From Bathymodiolus brooksi (Eukaryota; Mollusca; Bivalvia; Mytilida; Modiolidae): a stretch of 64,000 bases of DNA. The translations under genes and the position numbers were made by a program. The stretch's first letter is position 1. Each line of letters opens with the position of its first letter. The stretch spans positions 105,783,906 to 105,847,905 of the forward strand of contig OY804577.1 in assembly GCA_963680875.1 (NCBI GenBank), given 5' to 3'. Of the stretch, positions 10,897 to 23,217 are shown in pieces. The notes beneath the pieces are model-generated. The model saw only the letters and a program-made list of their open reading frames with translations, made no database searches and had not been told where the DNA came from.

Positions 10897-13422
10897 TGGC
10901 AGGGGGATTGAGGGAGGTTGTAAATTTAAGTGAATAAAGCATGCATTATGCATTTCATTAAATATTACTGGTTACATTTTAGCAAAGCAATATTGATTTT
11001 GTGAAAGAAAGAAAAAAACAGCTTTGGATTTGAATAAATAAGTTTGTAATTGTTAGCTTAATTAGTTTAAAATGTAAATTTAAATTTTTGAAATCATAAC
11101 AATCTAAAGTAAACATTGACAATATTTTCCATATCATTGGTTAAGTTGAAAAAGAACACAGAAGTAATTAGAGCCCCAAGGATGGACATGATTCAATGTG
11201 TTAAAGCCATTTAGCTATTGAAATACTGAAATTGAAGACACCAATTCATTTAACTAGTTAATTTAATTCCAATTTTCACTTGACAATCAGACTCATTTAT
11301 TGGTCATTGAAACTTAAATCGTATGAATCATCGTGTTGTTAATTAACTCCTTTCTAAATGATTAAAATAGGAATTTTATACTTTAAATTGACTACGGTAA
11401 AAACGGAAAAAGGAAGACCCAAGGATCTAGATAATTGTAATAATGATGGGAGATTAGTTGAAAAAACTAGTAAAATACGTAAATTTTATGGGAATATTCG
11501 GCCATAATTAATAAATCGTTTGTTTGCCGAAAAGTGACCTACTAGCAAAATGGTACCTTCTTGAATTCTTTTTTTCTTCAAAAAACAAATGTTTTTTTGT
11601 TTTGTTTTCTAGATTTTTTTTCTAGTTCCATAGCAATAAGGTATCTCACTCTAAATTTTAACACATTTTAAAAGAAAAAAAAGAATTTCCCTACAATACC
11701 TAACTACTCACAGGTCATATTTGGGCAAACTAACATTTTGTTATGGGTGGCCTTGAAATCAAAATACACTCAAATTACATAAAAAGTAATTTTCAATAGA
11801 AAATGCATTTAAAAAGATTCTGTTATTATGTAAATAAGATGGCTTGGAACAAAGCGCAACCAGTATAAATATCAGGCTATAGAAATGTAAATATAGTCCT
11901 TAAGATTTACGTAGCTCTTTTATGTCAGTATGATGAAAATGGACCGTAATACAGATGACAAATTTGTTTAGCCTTGAAAAAATTGCTAATTTTCATTTTC
12001 CGAAATCTGAATGGCAAATAATTTTGTTTTCCACCATTTAGACATGATATGAAATTTAAAACTGATGGAAAAACAATTAAAAATTGATCAGTAAATATGA
12101 GGATATAAATTATTTGTAGATAAATATCAATATCACAGATTTGTAGCATCATGAATATTAGATGGTTGTCTAAAAGCCATGACTAACTACATTTACAAGT
12201 GATATTATTTAAAGCAATTGTTATTTTTCCTCATTTCTATCCAGCTGTGTTTTATTTATTTTTTAAACATTACGTTTTTATGAATATTCATTTAAATGAC
12301 TTTTTTTTAGCGAGAAAGCAAGGACTGGTGGTTAATTTGTATTTTTCCGTCTTCATTAAAGTGATATCTAATTCTGAAATTAATGTATCAAATATAAAAT
12401 TCAGATAAATTTTTCGGTTAGATTACCTTCTACGTCATCTATAGCTGATTTCTATTTTACGATAACATTGTATAAAAATGAAAACATTTTTTCAGTTGGA
12501 ATAAATCTCTTTTGAATTCAATGAAGTCAATGTGTAAATACTAACAGTTGATTACACAGTAATTATGAAGATTTACCATCATTTAAACCAGTTTTCAATT
12601 CCCCGAGCGATACCTGGACAATTAGTTTTTTTAGCCTCATTGATCTTACAATAGGTGTGATCTGTTTTTTTACCGTTGTGAAATTAGACGATAATAGCTT
12701 CCTATTCATTCCCTCTCATTTGCTTTGTGCGATATACAAGATTAGCTGTTAGGAAATTACCACAAATTTTCTAATTTCCGTTGCTGCAAGCCCGCGATAT
12801 GCATTAGGTAACAATTACCTTTCCCGGACAAATTTTTACTATCGGTGGTCGATCTACCTGAAACAGTATAGTTTGTTAGTAGTAGAAAAAAAACATCATT
12901 TCTGATATTGAAATCCAGGTATAGCATTGGATGATATCACATTAAAAAAAATCATGGTAAAGCTTTGATTTGTTACGACAACCATAACCATATATCCTAC
13001 ATAACTGAACGTGTGTTCGTGTCATGTCCGATCATTTTACAGTTCATAATTGAATACAAAATCAAAATTTAATGCTGTACCACACTGGGTTCTTATATTT
13101 CAAAATAAAAAATAAAATGCTAAAATTTGTTAAAAAAGAAAAAAGATGGGTGAAATTAGATGATAAAATATGTATTTAAAAAAGAGTAATTGAAAAAGAG
13201 TTGTTGTATTTTGTATTAGAATATTAATGAGTATGTTTAAAGCAAAAATTAAATTATTGGATAATTTCATAGACAAAATTTTATTAAAAAAAGAAAGAAA
13301 AAAAAAACTTGATGCAAAGATTTTGCTTACTAAGGTGCATAACTTTTTGTTCAGTGTACTTAAGACATTTTATTTGTTTGTCTGTCATCACAGCCACATC
13401 AGTTCATAATTTCTTTTTGAAT

Positions 13423-13565
13423 TGATACAACATTGTGTGATAAAGTTTGTCAGTGTTTTTTTCCGGGTACTCCGGTTTCCTCCACCAATAAAGCTGGCTG
13501 CCACGATATAACTGAAATATTGTTGAAAGTGACGTTAAACACCATAAACCTAACCTACGCTAACC
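13423..13565 (+). mobile_element. SINE-A 3' half
   Basis: It begins at GATACAACATTGTGTGATAA and runs to TAAACACCATAAACCTAACC. The tRNA-like head is missing (5' truncation), and part of the CAGTGACTTGCGGCAG core is deleted. Confidence 0.75.
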
Positions 13566-13834
13566 ATCTTTTTGAATTTAATTGTACAGAATCGCAGAAT
13601 GCCTAGTTTTGTATGGAGACAAAAGGTTTGTATTTGACCCTATAACAAAGGTCACCAACCCCCCACTTAATGTTGCACTTTTAATGACTTTCTCTTCTAT
13701 TTAATACTGATCTATGCTAATATCTTCACTTTTAACAGGTTTTTTTTAAATTATTTCCTATTTAAAAATTTCTACAAATAATTATGAAATAATAAAATTT
13801 TAAATGTTCCTAAATTTATCAAGGGGGACTTCCT

Positions 13835-14070
13835 GGTTGTGATTGTATGGTAGTTGGATTTACAACTACCTATGCAATCAGTGCCTATCATCATTAACGT
13901 TGTGAGTTAGAATCCCACTCAATACAACATTATGTGATAAAATTCGTCAGTGACTTGCGGCGGTTTTCTCCAGGTTCTCCGGTTTCCTATACAAATAAAA
14001 CTGACTTGTCACAATATAACTAAAATATTGTTGAAAGTGTCGTTACACACCATAACCCTAACCCCCCTAA
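13835..14070 (+). mobile_element. SINE-A copy with telomere-like tail
   Basis: The head and 3' end are present. The B-box region reads GAGTTAGAATCCC, and about 20 bases after it are deleted. The copy ends ACACACCATAACCCTAACCCC, i.e. CCCTAA hexamers rather than the ACCAA tail of other copies. Confidence 0.78.
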
Positions 14071-14298
14071 ATTTATTCAGAGGAGGTTTTTTTTAAATAG
14101 TGACTGCAAAGACCCTTTATGATTTAGGTTCAGATTATATACAATTATAACATATTCTCTAAAGACTTGATTGTTTTAGAATTTAAGTCTTTTATTTCAA
14201 AGCAAAAGTATTTTGGAAGTAGATTCTTGTCTGTAGATGTATTCACACTGCTTTCTTTTCACATCTTTATTCATCTTGTAGAACTTTCTTCCTACTTC

Positions 14299-14520
14299 CT
14301 TCTTGTATTATACAGAACATAATATGGTAATTTAATATCTGATACAGGAACAACACTTCTTGTATTATACAGAACATAATACGGTAATTTAATATCTGAT
14401 ACAGGAACAACACTTCTTGTATTATACAGAACATAATACGGTAATTTAATATCTGATACAGGAACAACACTTCTTGTATTATACAGAACATAATACAGTA
14501 ATTTAACACCTGATACAGGT
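14299..14520. repeat. 57-bp minisatellite, ~3.9 copies
   Basis: CTTCTTGTATTATACAGAAC recurs at 14299, 14356, 14413 and 14470. 57 is a multiple of three, so a minus-strand ORF of 19-residue repeats stays open. That ORF is a by-product of the array. Confidence 0.92.
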
Positions 14521-14830
14521 ATAACGAGATATACAGGTACTATTGTTTATCATGCAATCTTTATATTTCCTGTAGCATAAAGATAATACAAATGTTTTTT
14601 TTTTTTTTATTTATCTTGAATACAAAATAACAATCTCCTGGTACCTGTTTCATGCAGAGCTAATAGTAAGAAACGGTAACAGTATTGCATGTATGTGACA
14701 GAGGACACACTAGAAAAAGATTGAGAATGAGGCTTGTTTCTGATCTTTTCAATAAAATTTGGCAATTGTTTTGTACTTTCTGACATTACAGGACAACACA
14801 AGAGATTTTAAGTTTTATCCATGTCTGTAC

Positions 14831-14870
14831 ATACATGCATACATACATACATACATACATACATACGTAC
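14831..14870. repeat. (CATA)n microsatellite
   Basis: Eight to nine CATA units end in CGTACGTCC. Confidence 0.9.
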
Positions 14871-15022
14871 GTCCTTTGGTCCATCTGTCCGTGCGTCCTT
14901 GATTTGGTTTCTGCTCAATAACTTTCCAAGTTCCTTTTAAGTAAAAATCTTTTGAATTTTATTTGATGCACAAAGTTTGGGACCATATAAGGAAGGCCAA
15001 ATTGATTTTTGGACCTGTTTAC

Positions 15023-15249
15023 TTTACCTGTGTAATCAGTGCCTATCACCACTAATGTTGTGAGTTTGAACCCTGCTCAGACGAAGTGTACTTGATACAA
15101 CATTATGTGATCAAATTTGTCAGTGGCTTGCGACAGATCAGTGTTTTTTTTTTCTCCGAGTACTCCGGTTTCCTCCACCAATAAAACTGACCGCCACGAT
15201 ATAGCTGAAATATTGTTGAAAGTGGCATTAAACATCATAAACCCAAAAC
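15023..15249 (+). mobile_element. SINE-A copy, 5' truncated
   Basis: It begins at ACCTGTGTAATCAGTGCCTA and keeps GAGTTTGAACCC, the ATTATGTGATCAAATTTGTC core, CACCAATAAAACTGACCGCC and GAAATATTGTTGAAAGTGGC. About 40 bases of head are missing. Confidence 0.78.
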
Positions 15250-15923
15250 TCCATTTGTTCATTTTTTCAGTCTAGACAAGGTAGGACATTTCTTTTACAT
15301 TACAATCCCTAATAATAAAAAAAAAAGTATTTAAGGTACCTTTACAATTGACCTGATTTAGTGCTTTCATCTGATAAAGGTTTGTAATTAAGAAAAAGGT
15401 TAAATTAAAAATATATGTATTATAGCATCAACAAAACCAGATACAAATGTTCGTGTTTTGATCGCATTTTAATGTTTAAATAAATTTATCAGTAATATTA
15501 GATACTTATTAAAAACAAAGAAATCTATGTAAGTGTATAGCTTTGATAGTAACATTAGAATTAGGGTTAAAGACAGCTGCTGTTTTAATATTTTAAAACT
15601 ACTAGAGAAAGTTGAAGAGTTCTTTATACATAGAAATACTTGTCTTCTGGTTATGTAGATGTATATGTTTATTATAAAGTGTTATTACATTTTTAAAATA
15701 AATTAAATAAATTTGTTAAAAATGTGGAAAAAACAATCTTTTAAGTGGAAAAGCCAAGATGTTTTTTATTTTTATTTTGAAAATGTCATGATTTTTATGT
15801 ATGGTTTGTATATTTGATTAAAGAGTGCAAAAATATTTTGAGCCATATAGTATATGACATTGTGTATTATGATTATCCACCAGTATATTTATGCAACTGG
15901 TTTCAATCTTTTATGAACAGCAT

Positions 15924-16258
15924 CAGTGATGTAACAGTAAGCGTGGTCACCTCGTGCAGTAGGTAGTGTGTTCGAGCCTCGGTTGAGTCAAACCAAAAAC
16001 TTTAAAATTTGTATTTCCTGCTTCTACCCTAAGAATGCAGCAAAGACTGGTTGACTCGGAATCAGGATAAAATTGTGTCTGAGTAGAACGACATGTCTAC
16101 CCGCAGACTTGTTTCAGCTAGATAGAATTATGAAAATCATCATCATTTTATCAAATGTAATTTATTCTCACCATGAAAAAGCTAAAAAAAAATTTGCTCA
16201 CTTGGTGTTGAACAACAATCATTTACTCACTCACTCACTCACTCACTCACTCACTCAA
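15924..16258 (+). mobile_element. SINE-B copy with (ACTC)n tail
   Basis: The tRNA-like head is GATGTAACAGTAAGCG, with B box GTGTTCGAGCC at 15968-15978. The body has GTCAAACCAAAAACTTTAAA and GACTCGGAATCAGGATAAA. The 3' end GTTGAACAACAATCATTTACTC runs into seven ACTC repeats. It is the best-preserved SINE-B here. Confidence 0.8.
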
Positions 16259-16610
16259 AGGATGATGACAGAAGCTGATCAAAATTTAGGTCAGACTTTT
16301 GAACAGTCACAAGGATGGGAGAAGGGGTATATGATGGTGAGAAGGTTAAACTGCTTAATGAATACAAATGATAATTAAGAAAATCTCCAATCAAGAATCT
16401 TATGTCTGTTTCCATTGTTCCTATCCCATTTGTATAATAAATGATTCCATTCTCTGTAAATTTATTGTTAGCAGTATTCATAAGGATAAACTTGTCTACA
16501 AATTTCAGTCGATAAAATTATGTTTTTTTCTGAACTTTATTTTTTTTTATATATATACGATATAAGATTAAAAGTAATCAATAATAACTATTTTACTATT
16601 ATTTTTTCAG

Positions 16611-17216
16611 CTCAAAATATCTAGGTCAGACACTGTAATTGGACCAATCAAAAGCCCAAATAAATATCCATCAGCCAATCAGATACAGAGATATTCAAAT
16701 GTGCATTATCCATTAAACTCACAAAAGTCTTTAGACAAAATGACTAAAATTAGAATTCAAGTCCCTAGACAGGTAAGTATACCCATTGGACGTGAAAAAC
16801 AAGAAAAAATGACCAATTTACGAGTGGACGGGATGACACGGAAAGGATTAATGTATTCAAGTGCAACATCTTGGAGGAATCGTCAGCCAGTCAATGTCTT
16901 GGACATGCCAAAAAACTCATCCCAGCCGATTTCACCGTTAGGAAGTAGTACTCCTGAAACTCAAAAAACAATAGAGTTAAATAGTAAATCTGCTCAAAAA
17001 TTGCTCAATGGACATACACAAAATCATAATAGTGATTCAAAACGTATTCTGCCAACGAAACGGAAGTCGAAAACAAGTGGTAGTGCAACATTTCATTTAA
17101 AAAATTTTGACACTGCAATGGATTTTGATAGTGATTTAAAAATAGGATCTCAAAATTTCATGCACAATTTAGAACAAAATGATCAACCAATTACATCTGT
17201 ATCACAAATGAGTTAG
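16611..17216 (+). CDS. RCC1-repeat gene, last coding exon
   Basis: It enters in phase 0 after TTTTTTCAG and stays open for 201 codons to TAG at 17214-17216. The product is basic and polar (Lys, Ser, Asn, Gln) with a short basic cluster (ILPTKRKSK) that could act as a nuclear-localisation or binding patch. No fold is recognisable. A perfect internal donor, CAG|GTAAGT at 16772/16773, falls on a codon boundary and would make a 162-base exon if used. The sequence beyond it still looks coding, so I keep the longer exon. After the TAG, the same frame continues for another 43 sense codons to TAA at 17346 (next entry). Confidence 0.76.
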   Translation, partial: LKISRSDTVIGPIKSPNKYPSANQIQRYSNVHYPLNSQKSLDKMTKIRIQVPRQVSIPIGREKQEKMTNLRVDGMTRKGLMYSSATSWRNRQPVNVLDMPKNSSQPISPLGSSTPETQKTIELNSKSAQKLLNGHTQNHNSDSKRILPTKRKSKTSGSATFHLKNFDTAMDFDSDLKIGSQNFMHNLEQNDQPITSVSQMS

Positions 17217-17348
17217 AAGTCAGAAAGGAGGACAAAATCCTACGCTGGAAGTACACGATGCACACATTCTGCTCCTGTGCATAATATTGACCTGCAGTTA
17301 AGAAAACTGAATGAGCTTTCTAGTCTAAAAACAATGGGCCATTTCTAA
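17217..17348 (+). other. In-frame coding-like extension after the TAG
   Basis: The frame of the last exon continues past TAG for 43 codons to TAA. The composition resembles the exon before it and includes an amphipathic leucine pattern (LQLRKLNELSSLKTM). Either TAG is a sequence error or allele-specific nonsense change, or the stop is real and this is 3' UTR that happens to be open. Confidence 0.4.
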
Positions 17349-17730
17349 CAATATAACATGTAACAAAATGCTGCTTTTTTATTTTTATCATGTTGGCATC
17401 CCATAGATTTTTTCCATAACTGATTTCAAATTGTTCTAAAGTATCAAACTTTACATATTAAAATCAAATATTTTAGTCTAGGTAACCAACCCATTACTGT
17501 TTTAAAAATATTTTTTCATTATTAAACAAAAGTTCTTGGAAGTCCTTTTTTAAATCTATGTGAAAGATATTCTGAATGATGCTTGCCTAATGAAGAAAAA
17601 AGTCAAATTTAGTTGAATAATGTTGAACATTTTCAAAACATCTACAATTTTCCCTGATCATTATTAAATTTTTATTTCGCATTACCTAATGGAGGTAATA
17701 GCTTGATTGAAATTTACTCAGAATTGTTAA

Positions 17731-17736
17731 AATAAA
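17731..17736 (+). promoter_or_regulatory. Candidate poly(A) signal AATAAA
   Basis: This is the first AATAAA after the last coding exon. Weaker ATTAAA variants lie at about 17457, 17521 and 17663. The choice is a guess without transcript data. Confidence 0.3.
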
Positions 17737-19273
17737 AAAAACAAAAAAAAAACATAGACATGATGTCATCAAACTCAGTGCATACAAAACATCTCTGGAA
17801 TAACCTTCATTGTTTGGAAGCTAAATGAACCCGGCCAGTCACCTCGACTTCAAGAATATTTCAATTTATTTGCTATCAAAATCATATTTTTATAAATGAA
17901 TAATTACCATATAATTTGTGATTGAAAATGGGGGGAGGGGGGGAATGTGATTATTAGCAGTTGTATCGGTTCACAATTATTTTTTTTCTATGGGTTGCCA
18001 TGCATAAACATAAAATGGTCTACTTACATTATTTAACTTTGGTGGAAGTTTTACAAGATGCAACAACTGCAGTATACTGACAACAGCTGCAACAAAAAAG
18101 TTGTTTTGTGTCTGTAATTATTTAATACATGACAAATGTCTTTAAATTTTCAAATTTTTGTTACCATTGCTCCCCACTATGACAAGTGCTATTTTCATAA
18201 GTGTCATTTTGTTCATTGAAATACATTTTGAAGTTATATTTTTGAAGATTCTTGTCATATTTGTGACAGTACAACAATCTGTACCAAAATCAATGTTCAA
18301 TATAATATACCTGGTTAAACTCCAATCAGCATTTACAGAAGTTGGTCCTGTCACATTTAGGTGTAGAGAATGTGGGAACTTTGTTGAATTTCCTTTGAAA
18401 TTTGGTCAATATGGTAGTTAAATACAAAAATGGAGGAGAAATTTGGTTGAAATAGCATGTGAATACACGATGCCATAGAACCTGCAGTAACATAGCATTC
18501 GAATATACTGCAAATTCTGTTAATCTCAACATTCACATTTCAAAAACTTTAGTCCTACAGAATTTGTAATTTAAAAAAGTGAAGGTCACAACCTTAAGGT
18601 CAAGGTCAATGGTTAGTAGCCATCAGTAATAGTAGGTATTACTAGTATTTGACCCACTAGTCACATTGTCTTTAGAAACCTGTAGAAACCTGACATAATT
18701 TCCAATTAATGTCAGAAACATTCATTGTCCCATCAGTTTCATAATGAAAATTGACTCATCTCTGAGGTCAAGGTCAGATTCAAGGTCATATTTGATTTTA
18801 AGTAGTATGTGTCACAGTAATTGTCCTTTTCAAAATACTATAAATAACTAGCATAATATTTTAATTTATTTTGACCCAGACATAATTTTGTCTGTTTAAG
18901 TTCAATTGGTCTTTAGACACTAAAATTAGATGACCCATATTGATGATAAATTCCACCATGTCTTATTTTTATTTTTGTATGTTTTGGAAAATATTTGATA
19001 TGAAATTTGAAGGGTTAGTGCATTGCTTGAGCTAATAATTTAATGTGCCAAAATGTGTATATGTGCTGTGATATTCAATAATAAAATGTTAATATCTAAC
19101 GTTGATTTCATGTAATAGTGATATGGAGATCATGCTAATTGCATCCATAACATTGATAACATGCTACAGTTAAGAAAATATTTTGTAAGTCAACCAGTAT
19201 GAAAATACTTCAAGTCTATGCTTCATTTGTCATGGTTAATTTTGCACAGGTCTTGTTGCTATATAGTGTAGTA

Positions 19274-19470
19274 TACAGTACTGGTAGTTCCCTTCTTATA
19301 AGGCCCCTCATGACTCCCACCAAAGGTCACCCTGTCTTTATCAGGCCAAATGTGATATGTACTGAGATAGTAACATACTACTAAATATCTCCCTCAACGG
19401 AGGCCACTCCTCTTATAAGGTCACTATTTTCATTTCAGAAGAAATTGCCTTATAAGAGGGGGTTACTGTA
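19274..19470. mobile_element. MITE with ~24-bp terminal inverted repeats
   Basis: TACAGTA … CCCTTCTTATAAGGC at the left is matched in inverse by GCCTTATAAGAGGGGGTTACTGTA at the right. The left TIR carries a short insertion (CTGGTAGTT). A second internal CTCTTATAAGG lies at about 19412. TA on both sides fits a TA target. Confidence 0.7.
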
Positions 19471-20427
19471 TAACTCTATAGTATATTAGATCTGTTATTT
19501 CAATGCCCCACATATTGTGACACCTGATGTTCAGACATCTGATTTGAAACTTCATCTTTCCACTATACTGTAGTTTATTGCAATTGTTTTGGTGATTGAC
19601 ACATATGCAATCTACTGTTGGCAACACTTTTTAACCACAGATCCAGGAACTGGAAGGTATCATTTGCTTTATAGCAATAAAGGGGGTTTTATTTTCTCTG
19701 TATAACCTGCTCCTTTCTGTAGTGTATGTTGATTGTGTTTATCCACTGCAGTGGCTTTTCCATGATCTGTCTGTGTAGGGTAGGGATGGCTTTAATAAGC
19801 AATAACCCAAATAACAAGGTTCAGTTGTATACAGTGGATGTATCTCTTTCAAGAAATATAAAAAAGAAAAAAAGAAAACATTTTAATTGATAAATTCTTA
19901 CAATCTTTTAGAATTTGCTAAATCTAGTAATCTTTTTAATTAAAAAAACCCACTATCAGCCATTATAAAATCTTAATCAGATTATTCTGTTTGGTCTGTG
20001 GCATCAATTTTATTCACACAACTCTGTTAAAAATCAGAATACAGTCCAAGTGGTGTTTACACCCATTGAAACATTTGATTTCTCTACATTATATACCACC
20101 ATTCAACATTCGCAAATAAAATCTAGACTTCAGAAATTGATTCAGTGTTGCTTCTCAAATAACTGAGAAAAAAGGTATCAATATCTTGTTATTTTAAGAG
20201 ACAAGTCTTACTTTGTCAAAAGCCATTCAAAATGTAATAATAAATATAAACATGACAAGATCATTCAAATGTTAATTTTTTTTATAAACAACATATTTGT
20301 CCAGTTTGTTGGACAAGTGTTTCAACAGACCATTGACATTCTAATGAGTACATATTGTGCTCCACTCCTGACTGATTTGTTTCTATATATTTATTAGTTA
20401 TTAGTGCTGCTCAGTAGTGTTAATGCT

Positions 20428-23217
20428 GATAGGTAATGTACCAATCAAATTACATCTAACATGTACTATAAGATGTATGTATGGATAGGTAATGTACTAT
20501 CAGACCTATGTATGTACTATAGATAGGTAAAGTACCAATCAAATTACATGTACTATCAGACCTATGTATGTACTATGGATAGGTATAGTACCAATCAAAT
20601 TACATGTACTATCAGACCTATGTTTGTACTATGGATAGGTAAAGTACCAATCAAATTACATGTACTATCAGACCTATATATGTACTATGGATAGGTAAAG
20701 TATTAATCAAATTACATGTACTATCAGACCTATGTATGTACTATGGATAGGTATAGTACCAATCAAATTATATGTACTATCAGACCTATGTATGTACTAT
20801 GGATAGGTAAAGTACCAATCAAATTACATGTACTATCAGACCTATGTATGTACTATGGATAGGTATAGTACCAATCAAATTATATGTACTATCAGACCTA
20901 TGTATGTACTATGGATAGGTAAAGTACCAATCAAATTACATGTACTATCAGACCTATGTATGTACTATGGATAGGTATAGTACCAATCAAATTACATGTA
21001 CTATCAGACCTATGTATGTACTATGGATAGGTAAAGTACCAATCAAATTACATGTACTATAAGATGTATGTATGAATAGGTAATGTACCAATCAAATTGC
21101 ATGTACTATAAGATGTATGTATGGATAGGTAATGTACTATCAGATCTATGTATGTACTATAGATAGGTAAAGTACCAATCAAATTACATGTACTATCAGA
21201 CCTATGTATGTACTATGGATAGGTAAAGTACCAATCAAATTACATATACTATCAGACCTATGTATGTCCTATGGATAGGTAAAGTACCAATCAAATTACA
21301 TGTACTATCAGACCTATGTTTGTACTATGGATAGGTAAAGTACCAATCAAATTACATGTACTATCGGACCTATATATGTACTATAGATAGGTAAAGTACC
21401 AATCAAATTACATGTACTATCAGACCTATGTATGTACTATGTATAGGTATAGTACCAATCAAATTACATATACTATCAGACCTATGTATGTCCTATGGAT
21501 AGGTAAAGTACCAATCAAATTACATGTACTATCAGACCTATGTTTGTACTATGGATAGGTAAAGTACCAATCAAATTACATGTACTATCAGACCTATATA
21601 TGTACTATGGATAGGTAAAGTACCAATCAAATTACATGTACTATCAGACCTATGTATGTTCTATGGATAGGTATAGTACCAATCAAATTACATGTACTAT
21701 CAAACCTATGTTTGTACTATGGATAGGTAAAGTACCAATCAAATTACATGTACTATCAGACCTATGTTTGTACTATGGATAGGTAAAGTACCAATCAAAT
21801 CACATGTACTATCAGACCTATGTATGTACTATGGATAGGTAAAGTACCAATCAAATTACATGTACTATAAGATGTATGTATGAATAGGTAATGTACTAAT
21901 CAAATTGCATGTACTATAAGATGTATGTATGGATAGGTAATGTACTATCAGATCTATGTATGTACTATAGATAGGTAAAATACCAATCAAATCACATGTA
22001 CTATCAGACCTATGTATGTACTATGGATAGGTAAAGTACCAATCAAATTACATATACTATCAGACCAATGTATGTCCTATGGATAGGTAAAGTACCAATC
22101 AAATTACATGTACTATCAGACCTATATATGTACTATGGATAGGTATAGTACCAATCAAATTACATATACTATCAGATCTATGTATGTCCTATGGATAGGT
22201 AAAGTACCAATCAAATTACATATACTATCAGACCTATGTATGTACTATGGATAGGTAAAGTACCAATCAAATTACATGTACTATCAGACCTATGTTTGTA
22301 CTATGGATAGGTAAAGTACCAATCAAATTACATGTACTATCAGACCTATGTTTGTACTATGGATAGGTAAAGTACCAATCAAATTACATGTACTATCAGA
22401 CCTATGTATGTACTATGGATAGGTATAGTACCAATCAAATTACATGTACTATCAGACCTATGTATGTACTATGGATAGGTAAAGTACCAATCAAATTACA
22501 TGTACTATCAGACCTATGTTTGTACTATGGATAGGTAAAGTACCAATCAAATTACATGTACTATCAGACATATGTATGTACTATGGATAGGTAAAGTACC
22601 AATCAAATTACATGTACTATCAGACCTATGTATGTACTATGGATAGGTAAAGTACCAATCAAATTACATGTACTATCAGACCTATGTATGTACTATGGAT
22701 AGGTATAGTACCAATCAAATTACATGTACTATCAGACCTATGTATGTACTATGGATAGGTATAGTACCAATCAAATTACATGTACTATCAGACCTATGTA
22801 TGTACTATGGATAGGTAAAGTACCAATCAAATTACATGTACTATCAGATCTATGTATGTATGTATGAATAGGTAATGTACCAATCAAATTGCATGTACTA
22901 TAAGATGTATGTATGGATAGGTAATGTACTATCAGATCTATGTATGTATAATGTACTATGGATAGGTAAAGTACCAATCAAATTGCATGTACTATCAGAC
23001 CTATGTTTGTACTATGGATAGGTAAAGTACCAATCAAATTACATGTACTATCAGACATATGTATGTACTATGGATAGGTAAAGTACCAATCAAATTACAT
23101 GTACTATCAGACCTATGTATGTACTATGGATAGGTAAAGTACCAATCAAATTACATGTACTATCAGATCTATGTATGTATTATGTATAGGTAATGTACCA
23201 ATCAAATTGCATGTACT
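20428..23217. repeat. 56-bp satellite array, ~50 copies
   Basis: The consensus unit is built from GGATAGGTAAAGTACCAATC, AAATTACATGTACTATCAGA and CCTATGTATGTACTAT. Units vary at a few positions (AAAG/ATAG in the GTAC arm, TATG/TTTG, CCTA/TCTA). A distinctive variant block (AAGATGTATGTATGAATAGG with ATTGCATG) recurs near 20,460, 21,060, 21,865 and 22,855, which indicates higher-order duplication. Many units can form a small hairpin (GTACTAT … ATAGTAC). The short ORFs here are array shadows. Confidence 0.95.

Larger units (their letters stand above)
10463..16610 (+). other. Intron 5 of the RCC1-repeat gene
   Basis: This 6.1-kb intron carries three SINE-A copies, one SINE-B copy, 35-bp and 57-bp minisatellites, a 22-G run and a CATA microsatellite (listed separately). 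From 10,900 to 13,420 I see only AT-rich sequence. The acceptor is TATTTTTTCAG. Confidence 0.65.
17349..20427. other. 3' UTR and intergenic sequence without recognised genes
   Basis: Sequence after the RCC1-repeat gene is AT-rich. It includes an AGGTCA-containing stretch near 18,585-18,800 (AAGGTCACAACCTTAAGGTCAAGGTCA), a remnant of a dispersed repeat, and a MITE at 19274-19470. No convincing exons were seen. Confidence 0.6.

Noticed and set aside
14267..14509. Minus-strand ORF with 19-residue repeats
   Set aside because: 57-bp minisatellite within an intron; no independent evidence for translation.
5786..15978. Functional tRNA genes (A and B boxes seen)
   Set aside because: The boxes belong to SINE heads. 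No cloverleaf with acceptor stem and anticodon arm can be drawn.
20428..23217. CRISPR-like array
   Set aside because: The repeats are contiguous, with no unique spacers, and the DNA is animal nuclear sequence.
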